From the NCBI RefSeq assembly GCF_003351405.1, contig NZ_CP031240.1, positions 806,001 through 870,000 of the forward strand: a DNA stretch of 64,000 nucleotides. Reading direction: 5' to 3'. Every line of letters starts with the position of its first letter. The first letter of the stretch is position 1. The notes under the pieces were generated by a model. The model was not told where the DNA came from. It saw only the letters and a program-made list of their open reading frames with translations, and made no database searches. This document shows positions 31,749 to 47,496 of the stretch, piece by piece. Made by a program: the position numbers and the translations under genes. The DNA is from Haemophilus haemolyticus. Its GTDB lineage: Bacteria; Pseudomonadota; Gammaproteobacteria; Enterobacterales; Pasteurellaceae.

Positions 31749-32570
31749 TTACCAACCTTTTACAACACCATCTTTGAAGTGTTTTTTAGCTTCTTGGTAA
31801 ACTTCTTCTGTTTGGTAAGATTTTACGAAATCTTGAACAGCTTTGCTGTCTTTGTTATCGGTACGAGAAACGATAATGTTCACATATGGAGAATCTTTAT
31901 CTTCTACAAATACACCGTTATCTTGAGCATTTAAGCCTACTTGACCAGCATAAGTATTGTTTACTACAGCTAAATCAACATCGTCTAATGCTCGTGCCGC
32001 AACAGAAGTGTCTACTTCAGTGATGTTTAATTTTTTCGGATTTTCAACAATATCTAATACAGTTGAAAGAAGGTTATTTGCATCTTTTAATTTGATTAAA
32101 CCTTGTTTTTCAAGAAGAATTAATGCACGGCCACGGTTTGTTGGATCGTTAGGAACAACAACTTTAGCACCTTCTTGTAATTCATTCACATTTTTGATTT
32201 TTTTAGAATAACCCGCTAATGGATAGACGAAAGTATTACCCACGATGACTAAGTTATTTAAATTTTTCGCTTTTGCATCTTCATCTAAATAAGGTTTATG
32301 TTGCATTGCGTTTGCATCTAAATCGCCTTTAGATACCGCTTCATTTGGTAATGCGTAGTCATTGAATTCAACGAATTGAACGTCTAAACCATATTTTTCT
32401 TTAGCGACTTTTGCTGCAATTTCCGCAACTTGGTGCTCAGGACCAGACATTACACCGACTTTGATTTTAAGTGGTGCAGCTGCCGCTTCAGGTTTTTTGT
32501 CTTCTTTACAGCCTGTTAAAATGAGAGCTGATGCGATTGCAGTGATTGCAAAAAGTTGTTTTAATTTCAT
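31749..32570 (-). CDS. metQ: D-methionine-binding lipoprotein MetQ (NlpA family)
   Basis: 273 aa. The lipoprotein signal MKLKQLFAITAIASALILTG leads to Cys21 with KED after it. The Asp at +3, not +2, does not forbid outer-membrane sorting, but NlpA proteins usually stay on the inner membrane. The methionine-binding fold shows VGVMSGPEHQVAEIA and VPNDPTNRGRALILLEKQGL. It delivers methionine to the MetNI importer encoded upstream. The last gene of the operon. Confidence 0.94.
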   Translation of the reverse strand: MKLKQLFAITAIASALILTGCKEDKKPEAAAAPLKIKVGVMSGPEHQVAEIAAKVAKEKYGLDVQFVEFNDYALPNEAVSKGDLDANAMQHKPYLDEDAKAKNLNNLVIVGNTFVYPLAGYSKKIKNVNELQEGAKVVVPNDPTNRGRALILLEKQGLIKLKDANNLLSTVLDIVENPKKLNITEVDTSVAARALDDVDLAVVNNTYAGQVGLNAQDNGVFVEDKDSPYVNIIVSRTDNKDSKAVQDFVKSYQTEEVYQEAKKHFKDGVVKGW

Positions 32571-32608
32571 AGGATTTCCTTCCTGTTTAAGTTAAGAGTT
32601 GTGTTTAA

Positions 32609-33298
32609 TTAACGATGATCCACTTTTTTAGCCAGTGTATCGCCGAGTTTTTGGCTAATCATAACGAATAGCACAATAATAATGGTTGCCACCCAAGTGA
32701 CATAAGGCATATTGCGATATACGCCGTAGTTGATAGCTAGGCTACCTAAGCCACCGCCGCCTTGCGTCCCCGCCATTGCCGAGTAACCAACTAAAGTGAC
32801 CAGCGTAAGCGTGATACCATTAATGAGTGTAGGTAGTGCTTCTGGCAAATAGAATTTACATACAATTTGCCATTTAGTTGCTCCCATTGCTTGAGCAGCT
32901 TCGGTTAAACCATTTGGAATTTCCATTAATGCATTAGCAGTTAAGCGAGCCACGAATGGCATCGCACAAATACTCAATGGAATAATTGCTGCTGTTGTAC
33001 CTAATACGGTTCCCACGATGAAACGTGTTACAGGTAATAAAATTAAGAGCAAAATAATAAATGGAATGGAACGCCCGATATTAATGATCGTGTTTAACAC
33101 AAAATGAGTGTGGTTATTTTGTAAAATCTCATTTTTTCCAGTTAAAAAAGTCCATACGCCAACAGGCACGCCGACTACTACGGCAAGTAAAGTAGATGCA
33201 AAGCTGATATAAATTGTTTCATAAGTTGCGGTTGCGACAACACCCCACATTTGAGGTGTTAATTGCTGGCTAAATGTTGCCAAGAAATCATTGAACAT
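32609..33298 (-). CDS. metI: D-methionine ABC transporter permease MetI
   Basis: 229 aa with five or so membrane spans. The coupling (EAA) loop [20 protein letters not shown], around residues 125-145, contacts the ATPase. It is the inner-membrane channel of the methionine importer. Its start overlaps the metN stop by 11 bases, so translation is coupled. Confidence 0.95.
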   Translation of the reverse strand: MFNDFLATFSQQLTPQMWGVVATATYETIYISFASTLLAVVVGVPVGVWTFLTGKNEILQNNHTHFVLNTIINIGRSIPFIILLLILLPVTRFIVGTVLGTTAAIIPLSICAMPFVARLTANALMEIPNGLTEAAQAMGATKWQIVCKFYLPEALPTLINGITLTLVTLVGYSAMAGTQGGGGLGSLAINYGVYRNMPYVTWVATIIIVLFVMISQKLGDTLAKKVDHR

Positions 33299-34325
33299 AA
33301 CCTAGCACCTCCACGCGCACGTTGTTTTCCATTAAATAAACTTTGGTTTGCGTAATGGCATCTTCATCGCCTTCTACTTCAGCAATGGTATAACCAAATT
33401 TCACGCCTCCAGCATAATCAATTTGTGAGGTTAAGATACTGAGCTCCACGCCAAATTTTTTTGATGCCTGAGAAAGTAACGGTGCATCGACTGAGCGACC
33501 GGTAAACTCAAATTTGATAATTGGATACGCTTTGCTGTGTTTCGGCGTATCTGTAAGATTTTCCAAATATTCATCAGGTAGACTGATGTGGAAGGTCGAA
33601 CGAATAAACTCTTGTGCTAATTCCGTTTTCGGATTTGCAAAAATTTCACCGACAGTACCTTGTTCAACTAGGCGACCTTGATCAATGACAGCAACTTGAT
33701 CACAAATCTGTTTAACAACTTCCATTTCATGGGTAATCAACAAAATCGTAATACCTAAAGTGCGGTTAATTTCTTTTAATAATTTAAGAATAGATTGTGT
33801 CGTTGCAGGATCTAATGCACTAGTGGCTTCATCACATAATAAGACTTTTGGATCGCTCGCTAAGGCACGTGCAATGGCTACACGTTGTTTTTGCCCGCCA
33901 GAAAGATTGCTTGGGTAAGCATCACGTTTTTCACTTAAACCAACAAGCTCTAAAAGTGCGGTAATTTTTTCTTGGATTTTTGCTTTTGGTTCACCTTCCA
34001 ATTCTAAGGGTAATGCCACGTTTTCAAATACGGTGCGAGAACTTAGTAAATTGAAATGCTGAAAAATCATTCCAATTTGACGACGAGCACGTACTAACTC
34101 GCGATCAGAAAGTCCTGTTAATTCTACGCCGTCCACAATAACGGAACCGCTAGTTGGTTTTTCTAATAAGTTCACACAGCGAATTAACGTACTTTTTCCT
34201 GCGCCAGATGCGCCAATTACTCCGCAAATTTGACCTTTTTCGATGTTTAATGAGACATTATCAAGCGCAGTCAATTTCTTGCTAGGCAGCTCAAAAATCT
34301 TCGTTATATTGCTTAGCTTAATCAT
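33288..34325 (-). CDS. metN: methionine import ATP-binding protein MetN
   Basis: 345 aa. It has Walker [10 protein letters not shown], signature [12 protein letters not shown] and Walker [12 protein letters not shown]. The C-terminal 90 or so residues form the NIL/ACT-like domain that binds methionine and inhibits transport when internal methionine is high. It is the first gene of metNIQ. A MetJ operator lies 46 bases before its start. Confidence 0.96.
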   Translation of the reverse strand: MIKLSNITKIFELPSKKLTALDNVSLNIEKGQICGVIGASGAGKSTLIRCVNLLEKPTSGSVIVDGVELTGLSDRELVRARRQIGMIFQHFNLLSSRTVFENVALPLELEGEPKAKIQEKITALLELVGLSEKRDAYPSNLSGGQKQRVAIARALASDPKVLLCDEATSALDPATTQSILKLLKEINRTLGITILLITHEMEVVKQICDQVAVIDQGRLVEQGTVGEIFANPKTELAQEFIRSTFHISLPDEYLENLTDTPKHSKAYPIIKFEFTGRSVDAPLLSQASKKFGVELSILTSQIDYAGGVKFGYTIAEVEGDEDAITQTKVYLMENNVRVEVLGYVQ

Positions 34326-34370
34326 ATAAGCCCTTTTTATTTACTGTTTTTAAATCTGTTTCGGTATTCT

Positions 34371-34386
34371 AGACGTCTAGATTGCT
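34371..34386 (-). promoter_or_regulatory. MetJ operator (tandem met boxes)
   Basis: AGACGTCT at 34371-34378 is the exact MetJ consensus and is followed directly by AGATTGCT, a weaker second box. MetJ with SAM binds tandem 8-mers and represses methionine genes. The position in front of metN fits. Confidence 0.82.
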
Positions 34387-34500
34387 ATGTCAATATGTTA
34401 GATTATCTTTTTTAGACAGATTGGTTATGAGTTATATTTGCTAATTGCTTGGATTAAATAGATAATTTTCGCCAATTTGATACGTATGAAAGGTAAGAGA

Positions 34501-35055
34501 ATGAATAAGGCTATTTTTTTAGATCGTGATGGTACGTTAAATATTGATTACGGTTATGTACACGAAATTGATAACTTTAAATTTATTGAGGGTGCGATTG
34601 ATGCATTGCGAGAATTAAAGAAACTGGGATATATGTTGGTATTAGTGACCAACCAGTCGGGCATTGCACGTGGTTATTTTTCTGAAGATCAGTTTTTACA
34701 GCTGACAGAATGGATGGATTGGTCATTGGCTGAGCAAGATGTGGATTTGGATGGTATTTACTATTGCCCACATCATCCTGAGGGAAAAGGTGAATATAGA
34801 GAAGACTGTGATTGCCGGAAACCTAAATTTGGAATGTTATTGCAAGCGATCAAAGAATTAAAGATCGATCCTACGCAATCTATTATGGTTGGAGATAAAG
34901 TCGAAGATCTAAAAGCGGGAATTGGCGCGAAGGTGAAAATGAATGTATTAGTTCGTACAGGTAAACCAGTAACGGAGGAAGGCGAGAGAGTAGCGGATTA
35001 TGTGTTAGATTCTATCGTTGATCTTCCGAGGATTTTAAAACGATTAAAAAAATAG
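34501..35055 (+). CDS. gmhB: D-glycero-beta-D-manno-heptose-1,7-bisphosphate 7-phosphatase
   Basis: 184 aa from the ATG at 34501 ([20 protein letters not shown]). HAD-type catalytic aspartates are in DRDGTL, and the SxQ/TN loop is [11 protein letters not shown]. The zinc-binding insertion YYCPHHPEG, then [10 protein letters not shown], is characteristic of GmhB. The motif [14 protein letters not shown] closes the site. It removes the 7-phosphate in the ADP-heptose pathway for the lipooligosaccharide core. The last gene before the rRNA operon. Confidence 0.95.
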   Translation: MNKAIFLDRDGTLNIDYGYVHEIDNFKFIEGAIDALRELKKLGYMLVLVTNQSGIARGYFSEDQFLQLTEWMDWSLAEQDVDLDGIYYCPHHPEGKGEYREDCDCRKPKFGMLLQAIKELKIDPTQSIMVGDKVEDLKAGIGAKVKMNVLVRTGKPVTEEGERVADYVLDSIVDLPRILKRLKK

Positions 35056-35135
35056 CTCAATATATCTATATTTTGCTCTAATCGCTTGCGCTTTAATCAA
35101 AAGATCATTTTTTTAAATATTTTTACAAAAAGTAC

Positions 35136-35163
35136 TTGCAAGGGTTTTGAAAATCCCTATAAT
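35136..35163 (+). promoter_or_regulatory. rRNA operon promoter
   Basis: TTGCAA (35136-35141), a 16-bp spacer and consensus TATAAT (35158-35163), followed by a GCACCGC discriminator, GC-rich as expected for stringent control. An A/T-rich tract (ATTTTTTTAAATATTTTTAC) just upstream could serve as an UP element. I see no second promoter or gene in 35056-35395. Confidence 0.88.
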
Positions 35164-35173
35164 GCACCGCACA

Positions 35174-35226
35174 CAACGACGCACTGTTGTGAAGTTTTTA
35201 AGTTTACACGTGCGTCGTTGTTTTTT
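35174..35226 (+). terminator. rRNA leader hairpin followed by six Ts (attenuator-like)
   Basis: CAACGACGCAC (35174-35184) pairs perfectly with GTGCGTCGTTG (35210-35220), and TTTTTT follows at 35221-35226. This looks like an intrinsic terminator placed between the promoter and boxA. A weaker internal pairing is possible in the loop. Confidence 0.75.
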
Positions 35227-35237
35227 GCTCTTTAACA
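35226..35237 (+). promoter_or_regulatory. boxA antitermination site (16S leader)
   Basis: TGCTCTTTAACA matches the rrn boxA consensus that binds NusB-S10 and allows RNA polymerase to pass terminators in rRNA operons. Confidence 0.9.
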
Positions 35238-35395
35238 ATGTATCAGACAATCTGTGTGGGCACTTGTTGATTGACTTGTTTTAAAAATATTTTTAATTTT
35301 GAAGTCTTAATAGGTGCTTAACTGAAAAATTCATAATTACTTTTTTAAGTAGTGTTTTATTTATAGCTAAGCAGTTTATTGAGCGATTGAACTTG

Positions 35396-36934
<1,539 letters not shown>

Positions 36935-37013
36935 CCAAAGACGAGAGACAGCGAGTGCTCACACAGATTGGCTGATAGTTGTAGACAAATGGGCAGAAGA
37001 AAACATTACCCTT

Positions 37014-37090
<77 letters not shown>

Positions 37091-37135
37091 CTCTGAGAGT
37101 GAGTGATGTAAAGGAGTAATGATTTATGATGAAAT

Positions 37136-37211
37136 GGGGATATAGCTCAGCTGGGAGAGCGCCTGCCTTGCACGCAGGAGGTCAGCGGTTCGATCCCGCT
37201 TATCTCCACCA
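37136..37211 (+). tRNA. tRNA-Ala (TGC)
   Basis: 76 nt with acceptor GGGGATA/TATCTCC (one G-T pair), anticodon stem CCTGC/GCAGG and loop CTTGCAC, giving TGC. CCA is encoded. It is the second spacer tRNA of the rRNA operon. Confidence 0.97.
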
Positions 37212-37517
37212 CTTATCATCGTTAAGTAAATTTATTCATTTAGTTTATTTAACGATGATAACTGAAAAGTTTTATCAACTGTTCTTTAAAAATTGGAAAC
37301 AAGCTGAAAACAAGAGATTTTCGAGAGAAAGTCTGAGTAGGCAAAATAGGAAAGTGAAAAGAGGGAACTGAGAAGGAAACTCTGAGAGCAAACCTGTTTT
37401 GCATAAAATCTTGATTGAACAAAAGCAATCAAGTGTTTAGTTGAATGAAAATACGCATCAAATTGACCACACTTTGAAGTGAAAACTTAAAGTGATTGAA
37501 AACATTTGAGGTTGTAT
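37212..37517 (+). other. 16S-23S spacer, distal part, with second boxA
   Basis: No gene is visible in this stretch of about 306 bp. It contains TGTTCTTTAAAAATTGG at 37280-37296, a boxA-like site that restores antitermination before 23S. Its end, TTGTATAGTTAAG (37512 on), is complementary to CTTAACTATACAA after the 23S gene, and the two form the RNase III processing stem. Confidence 0.8.
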
Positions 37518-40413
<2,896 letters not shown>

Positions 40414-40531
40414 TACAACGCTCAAGTGTTTTTGGGAAACAGAGTGAAAGAAAAAGAAATTAACTAAACGTTCAGCTTGTGGCCAATGAAGAACATAGAT
40501 AGAAGTTAGAATAAACGTTATCAAAGAATTA

Positions 40532-40648
40532 TCCTGGCGGCGATAGTGCGGTGGAACCACCTGACACCATACCGAACTCAGAAGTGAAACGCTGTAATGC
40601 CGATGGTAGTGTGGGGCATCCCCATGTGAGAGTAGGGCACCGCCAGGT
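40532..40648 (+). rRNA. rrf: 5S ribosomal RNA
   Basis: CCTGGCGGCGATAGTGCGGT at the 5' end pairs with the 3' end CACCGCCAGG. The conserved loop CCATACCGAACTCAG is present. About 117 nt, including terminal bases estimated by comparison. Confidence 0.96.
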
Positions 40649-40684
40649 TACTGAATACAAATCTAGATTAAATAAAAACAGAAG

Positions 40685-40710
40685 AACCCCAGTTAGACAA
40701 CTGGGTTTTT
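40685..40710 (+). terminator. rRNA operon terminator
   Basis: CCCAGTT (40688-40694) pairs with AACTGGG (40699-40705) around AGAC, followed by five Ts. It lies about 40 bases after 5S. Confidence 0.9.
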
Positions 40711-40983
40711 ACTTTTCTATTTTTCACGTAAGGTGAAGCTTATTACATATCCACTATTCCACTATCAATAAAGACCTTCTCAAAACCAATTATACTTTAG
40801 GTGCGAATGTTATTTTTCCTACTAACTTAAAATTTTTTAAAGGTAAGGTTTAGCCTACTATTTACATTTCTTTAATCTGTCTTATTTTTAATAATTATTC
40901 TCAAATTTTAACCCAGTATACTGGGTTTATTCTTTCTTGACAGAAAGAATAAAACAATACTGTTAAACAATTTGGTAGGTTTT
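40711..40983 (+). other. gene-free AT-rich stretch with two palindromes
   Basis: No supported gene. Two palindromes stand next to each other: AACCCAGTATACTGGGTTT (40910-40928) and ATTCTTTCTTGACAGAAAGA (from 40929). The second contains TTGACA (40937-40942), which could be a -35 element for the three small genes downstream, overlapped by an operator-like repeat. No good -10 is obvious. Confidence 0.5.
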
Positions 40984-41265
40984 ATGTGTGATGTGAATAC
41001 TCAAAATATTTGCAAACAGATGCATGTTTATTGGAAAAATGAGCATTTTCAAACTCTGCTTAAAAATAATAAAGATAATTTAGATCAAAAAGTCATTTCT
41101 GAAATAAATAGCCTTATTCGAAAAATTGAATCCTCTAATTTTGTCGTTTGCCAACAAAATATCCTGCTATTGAATTATATCTATGATGATTTACAGAGGG
41201 GAGATTTTTCTGAGATTAATCAATTCCTTCAGGAAATTAAGAAAAATATGTCTAATTTGGCATAA
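40984..41265 (+). CDS. small hypothetical protein
   Basis: 93 aa from the ATG at 40984 (MCDVNTQNICKQMHVYWKNE), with GGTAGG as a possible ribosome site. It is predicted soluble, mostly helical and highly charged in the middle (LKNNKDNLDQKVISEINSLI). No membrane segment and no motif that I recognise. It begins a run of three AT-rich genes (40984-42246) between the rRNA operon and def. The spacing to the next gene is 15 bases, so the three probably form an operon. Function unknown. Confidence 0.65.
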   Translation: MCDVNTQNICKQMHVYWKNEHFQTLLKNNKDNLDQKVISEINSLIRKIESSNFVVCQQNILLLNYIYDDLQRGDFSEINQFLQEIKKNMSNLA

Positions 41266-41280
41266 TATGAGGAGAAAATA

Positions 41281-41742
41281 ATGATTAGAAAAAGTTTATT
41301 TATTTTGATAATAGTAATGGGATTATCCGCTTACCATTCAGGATTACACGTTTGGTATAACTCATCACCGCAAAATGCAAGACTAATTTGTGGTGGACAA
41401 TTTGTTGGCTATACGCCTTATAACGCTTATTACAATATCTCTGAGCAAGATATTCAACGTGGCATAGTTCAAGTTGTGCCTTGCCAAGCAGTTTGGATGA
41501 GTGGAGTAACTGAACATTATCGTAATCAATTTCCAGTTAATTCATATAGTCATTCTTATAGCTTAACAGCAGTAAGTAATAATGCATCAGCTGCAGATGT
41601 TCAATTTCATTCATCACAACGTGCGGCCTACCAAGCTCAACAAGAGCAAACTAATCAAATTATTCAGGGGATTGGGCAAAACCGTCCAAAAAGCACCTAT
41701 TGCAACCGAATTGGCAACCAAGTTTTTTGTAACACTTATTAA
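41281..41742 (+). CDS. exported hypothetical protein with PEGA-like N-terminal segment
   Basis: 153 aa, start supported by AGGAGA. The N-terminus MIRKSLFILIIVMGLSAYHS is a signal sequence whose end, LSAY, looks like a lipobox in which Cys has become Tyr. The mature part has VWYNSSPQNARLICGGQFVG followed by YTP, similar to the pattern in which a beta-strand carries GxxxGxTP. The C-terminus, STYCNRIGNQVFCNTY, is a cysteine-pair tail that I recall from other hypothetical exported proteins. Probably periplasmic or surface-linked. Function unknown. Confidence 0.65.
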   Translation: MIRKSLFILIIVMGLSAYHSGLHVWYNSSPQNARLICGGQFVGYTPYNAYYNISEQDIQRGIVQVVPCQAVWMSGVTEHYRNQFPVNSYSHSYSLTAVSNNASAADVQFHSSQRAAYQAQQEQTNQIIQGIGQNRPKSTYCNRIGNQVFCNTY

Positions 41743-41751
41743 GGAATAAAA

Positions 41752-42246
41752 ATGAAAAAATTACTTTCCATTACTGCAATTTCTTTGCTCTTATCTGGCT
41801 GTTTTAGTAGTGTCAATTTATCAAATTCTAATACCTCAGCTAATGCTAATGGAATAAATAAACTTTCCAATCAAGATGTAAACTCTATAGCATTTCTATA
41901 CGCTCAAACATTTGTTTGTAGTAATGGTAGTGCTAAAAAATCTCCTGAATGGAATAATTTCCGTCAAGAAATGGAACAATATTTTTCCCAATTAAATAAT
42001 CAAGATGCAAGTCTTATTTCAATAGCATTTGTGACAAGAGTATCAGTAGATTATTTTAGAGAAAATAATATTCCTATAACACCTCATAAGATGGGACAAT
42101 TTTATCCTATTTTTCTGTCTAATGATAAAATAAAGTTGGATGTGGTGAGATCAGCAATGAAAGTAATGACAAGTGATGGTTGTACTAAAAAGGTTCTTGA
42201 TATTATTAAAGAAAACTTCCATAAAATCATAATAAGTAAAGCTTAA
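41752..42246 (+). CDS. putative lipoprotein of unknown function
   Basis: 164 aa. [20 protein letters not shown] is a clear lipoprotein signal with lipobox LSGC (Cys17). A Ser/Asn-rich linker follows ([16 protein letters not shown]), then a helical domain with no recognised motif. Two further cysteines (FVCSNG and SDGCTK) may form a disulfide. It is 9 bases after the previous gene and ends at a terminator. It probably works with the two genes upstream in the envelope, but no function can be assigned. Confidence 0.75.
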   Translation: MKKLLSITAISLLLSGCFSSVNLSNSNTSANANGINKLSNQDVNSIAFLYAQTFVCSNGSAKKSPEWNNFRQEMEQYFSQLNNQDASLISIAFVTRVSVDYFRENNIPITPHKMGQFYPIFLSNDKIKLDVVRSAMKVMTSDGCTKKVLDIIKENFHKIIISKA

Positions 42247-42256
42247 TCTCAGTCCC

Positions 42257-42275
42257 AGCCCCATTCGGGGCTTTT
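42257..42275 (+). terminator. terminator after the small-gene trio
   Basis: AGCCCC (42257-42262) pairs with GGGGCT (42267-42272) around ATTC, followed by TTT. It lies 11 bases after the lipoprotein stop. Confidence 0.75.
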
Positions 42276-42341
42276 CTACACATCTTTTTCTACCTGTGCT
42301 ACAATTTCACTAAAATTTTATCCTTAAAAACAAGAGAAATT

Positions 42342-42851
42342 ATGACCGCACTTAATGTATTAATTTATCCTGATGATCATTTGAAGGTTGTCTGTGAACC
42401 TGTTACTGAAGTTAATGATGCAATTCGTAAAATTGTTGATGATATGTTTGATACGATGTATCAAGAGGAAGGTATTGGTTTAGCTGCACCTCAAGTAGAT
42501 ATTTTGCAACGTATTATTACTATTGATGTTGAAGGTGATAAACAAAATCAGCTTGTCTTGATTAATCCTGAAATTTTAGCTTCTGAAGGCGAAACGGGAA
42601 TTGAAGAGGGGTGTTTATCCATTCCGGGCTTCCGTGCGTTGGTTCCTCGTAAAGAAAAAGTGAAAGTGAGAGCGTTAGATCGTGACGGTAAAGAATTTAC
42701 TTTAGATGCGGATGGTTTGCTTGCGATCTGTATTCAACACGAGATCGATCACCTTAATGGAGTTTTATTTGTTGATTATCTTTCTCCACTTAAGCGCCAA
42801 CGTATTAAAGAAAAATTGGTGAAATATAAAAAACAAATTGCGAAACAATAA
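42342..42851 (+). CDS. def: peptide deformylase
   Basis: 169 aa with all three family motifs: GIGLAAPQV near residues 44-52, EEGCLSIPG near 88-96 (metal-binding Cys) and QHEIDHLNG near 132-140 (metal-binding His pair and catalytic Glu). It removes the formyl group from nascent chains, the counterpart of Fmt encoded next. The start codon overlaps an uptake signal, since ATGACCGCACTT encodes MTAL. Confidence 0.97.
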   Translation: MTALNVLIYPDDHLKVVCEPVTEVNDAIRKIVDDMFDTMYQEEGIGLAAPQVDILQRIITIDVEGDKQNQLVLINPEILASEGETGIEEGCLSIPGFRALVPRKEKVKVRALDRDGKEFTLDADGLLAICIQHEIDHLNGVLFVDYLSPLKRQRIKEKLVKYKKQIAKQ

Positions 42852-42868
42852 GCTTCTGATTCTTAATT

Positions 42869-42898
42869 AAAGTGCGGTTGATTTTAACCGCACTTTTC
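42869..42898 (+). terminator. uptake-signal dyad between def and fmt
   Basis: AAAGTGCGGTT pairs with AACCGCACTTT, both exact uptake signals, followed by TCC rather than a long T-run. It could reduce, but perhaps not stop, read-through from def into fmt. Confidence 0.7.
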
Positions 42899-42925
42899 CT
42901 ATCAATCACCATAACGTAGAACATT

Positions 42926-45234
<2,309 letters not shown>

Positions 45235-45242
45235 AGGCTAAA

Positions 45243-46031
45243 ATGTTTGCCAATATTGATGTCATTATTCCTTGCTATAATGCAGAACAAACGCTATCTC
45301 GCGCAGTGCAGTCCGTATTGTCTCAAACTTATTTGGGGAAAATTTGGTTGATTGATGATGGCTCTAAAGATAACACGTTAGCTTTGGCGCAAGAATGGGC
45401 TACGCAATATCCAGAAAAAATAGTTGTTGAGTCTATGCCGAAAAATAGTGGCGTGGCTAAAGCGCGCAATTGGGGCGCTTTGCAATCAAGTAATGAATTT
45501 ATTGCTTTTTTAGACGCTGATGATGCTTATGAACAGGGCGCATTAGAAGTTGCAGCAGCGACTTTTCATTTTCAACCAGATACCTCAGTGGTACGTTTAG
45601 CATTAAAACCAATTGATTTGCCAGCGCGTTACGCTGAACATCCTAATTTTGAGTTTGCATGGCAACACATGCGAATGACCTGTGGTGGGAGCGTGGTTTT
45701 TCGTCGAGCCTTTTTCTTGGCATGTGGTGGTTTCCCACAAGATGAATTATTTTGCCAATTAGGCGGTGAAGATGGTGCACTTGGTATTGCGACAACTAAG
45801 ATAGCTAAAGTTGCAACGTTATTTAATGATGTTGGCGTACTTCATTACTGCAGGGATGGAATGCATGCAGAACGGCTATTGGATGCTATTTTATTCCAAA
45901 AAGAGCCACAGGAGATTACTGAAGAACAAATGGCTCAGGCTAATGGCGTGACAGATGAAATTTGTCGCCAAATTAACGCATTAAAGTGCGGTCTAAATTC
46001 ATCAGAAATAGGCATTCGTCCCTTGTATTAG
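45243..46031 (+). CDS. family 2 glycosyltransferase
   Basis: 262 aa from the ATG at 45243 (MFANIDVIIPCYNAEQTLSR), 8 bases after the rsmB stop. The GT-A fold shows IDDGSKDNTL and the metal/nucleotide-sugar motif FLDADDAYEQG, plus GGEDGALGIATTKIAKV as a probable acceptor-site segment. No membrane span. Proteins like this add sugars to lipooligosaccharide, glycans or proteins. The acceptor cannot be told. It lies between rsmB and trkA in a housekeeping operon where I recall rsmB directly before trkA in strain Rd. It probably shares their transcript. Confidence 0.85.
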   Translation: MFANIDVIIPCYNAEQTLSRAVQSVLSQTYLGKIWLIDDGSKDNTLALAQEWATQYPEKIVVESMPKNSGVAKARNWGALQSSNEFIAFLDADDAYEQGALEVAAATFHFQPDTSVVRLALKPIDLPARYAEHPNFEFAWQHMRMTCGGSVVFRRAFFLACGGFPQDELFCQLGGEDGALGIATTKIAKVATLFNDVGVLHYCRDGMHAERLLDAILFQKEPQEITEEQMAQANGVTDEICRQINALKCGLNSSEIGIRPLY

Positions 46032-46048
46032 AACGAACGGAGTAAGCG

Positions 46049-47425
46049 ATGAAAATTATTATTTTGGGCGCAGGTCAGGTAGGAACAACGCTTGCCGAAA
46101 ATTTGGTTAGTGAAGATAACGATATCACACTTGTTGATAACGAGTCCACACAGTTACAAGCCTTACAAGAAAAGCATGATTTGCGTGTGGTGCAAGGCTC
46201 GCCATCATCACCAAAAGTGCTTCGTGATGCAGGTGCAGCCGATGCAGATTTAATGGTTGCTGTAACAGCCTCTGATGAAATCAATATGGTAGCTTGCCAA
46301 ATGGGCTATACATTATTTAATACACCAACGCGCATTGCCCGTATTCGTAATTCAGAATATTTGCGTGAAAAAGATAAGTTATTCAATGATGAAAATGTAC
46401 CTATTGATCATTTGATTTCGCCTGAAAATCTTGTAACAGATGAAATTACACGCTTAATTGCTTATCCAGGGGCATTGCAAGTCGCCCACTTTGCGAATAA
46501 TCGTATTAGCATGGTTGTGGTAAGAGCTTATTATGGTGGTCCTTTGGTTGGATATGCGCTTTCCGCATTTCGTGAACATATGCCACATATTGATTGTCGT
46601 ATTATGTCTATTTTACGTAACGGTAAACCAATTCGTCCGCAGGGATCTACTATTGTTGAAGCTGGTGATGAAATTACTTTTATTTGTGCAACTGAGCACA
46701 TAAAAGCAGTAATGAGTGAACTTCAACGCTTAGAAAAACCGTACAAGCGTGTAATGATTGTTGGGGGTGGAAATGTTGCCGCTGGCGTAGCGAAATGTTT
46801 AGAAAATGTCTGTACCGTAAAATTAATTGAGCGTGATGAGGAAAGGGCTAATTTGTTAGCTGAAAAACTTTCAAAAACCTTAGTTTTTTATGGTGATGCG
46901 TCTGATCAAAATTTATTGTTTGAAGAGCATATTGAAAATGTCGATGTGTTCCTTTCATTGAGTAGTGATGATGAAGCGAATATTATGTCTGCTTTATTGG
47001 CAAAACGTTTGGGCGCCAAGAAGGCAATGGTGCTGATTCAACGAATTGCTTATATAAACCTGATTCAAGGTGGAAGTATTGATATTGTAGTTTCACCACA
47101 GCAAGCGACAATTTCTGCTTTGCTTGGTCATGTTCGTAAAGGGGATGTGAAAAATGTGGCTACATTACGACATGGTATTGCTGAGGCTATTGAAATTGTC
47201 GCGCATGGTGATGAAAGCACCTCTAACGTGGTGGGAAGAAAAATCGGTGAGCTGCGTTTGCCTATGGGAACCATTATTGGTGCTTTATTGCGTGGGAATG
47301 ATGTAATTGTTGCACGACGCCAAGTTGTGATTGAAGAAGGCGATCATGTGGTGATTTATTTGAGTGATAAGAAGAATGTGCCTGAAATTGAAAAATTGTT
47401 CCAGCCAAGTGCATTCTTCATTTAA
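46049..47425 (+). CDS. trkA: Trk potassium uptake regulatory protein TrkA
   Basis: 458 aa, the duplicated form with two RCK units. NAD-binding loops are [17 protein letters not shown] at the start and [18 protein letters not shown] near 235. Each Rossmann domain is followed by an RCK_C domain ([17 protein letters not shown], and [19 protein letters not shown] near 390). It sits on the inner face of TrkG/H potassium transporters and gates them with NAD(H)/ATP. The last gene of the def-fmt-rsmB-GT-trkA series. Confidence 0.96.
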   Translation: MKIIILGAGQVGTTLAENLVSEDNDITLVDNESTQLQALQEKHDLRVVQGSPSSPKVLRDAGAADADLMVAVTASDEINMVACQMGYTLFNTPTRIARIRNSEYLREKDKLFNDENVPIDHLISPENLVTDEITRLIAYPGALQVAHFANNRISMVVVRAYYGGPLVGYALSAFREHMPHIDCRIMSILRNGKPIRPQGSTIVEAGDEITFICATEHIKAVMSELQRLEKPYKRVMIVGGGNVAAGVAKCLENVCTVKLIERDEERANLLAEKLSKTLVFYGDASDQNLLFEEHIENVDVFLSLSSDDEANIMSALLAKRLGAKKAMVLIQRIAYINLIQGGSIDIVVSPQQATISALLGHVRKGDVKNVATLRHGIAEAIEIVAHGDESTSNVVGRKIGELRLPMGTIIGALLRGNDVIVARRQVVIEEGDHVVIYLSDKKNVPEIEKLFQPSAFFI

Positions 47426-47478
47426 CGATTTATTTACTTTTAAGAGCGACTCATTATAATAGGTGCTTTTTTATTATA

Positions 47479-47496
47479 GCCAGACGAAAGTCTGGC
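47479..47496. repeat. perfect GNRA-loop hairpin upstream of the IS200-type element
   Basis: GCCAGAC (47479-47485) and GTCTGGC (47490-47496) around GAAA. It has no T-run. It may be a subterminal hairpin of the IS200-type element or an independent small palindrome. The trkA to tnpA gap (47426-47613) otherwise holds only a weak TrkA-side hairpin. Confidence 0.55.

Noticed and set aside
34326..34480. SAM riboswitch before metN
   Set aside because: A MetJ operator explains the regulation, and no aptamer core or attenuator hairpin is visible.
40541..40555. Uptake-signal-like AGTGCGGT inside 5S rRNA
   Set aside because: It is fixed by 5S structure and lacks the first base of the 9-mer. Taken as coincidence.
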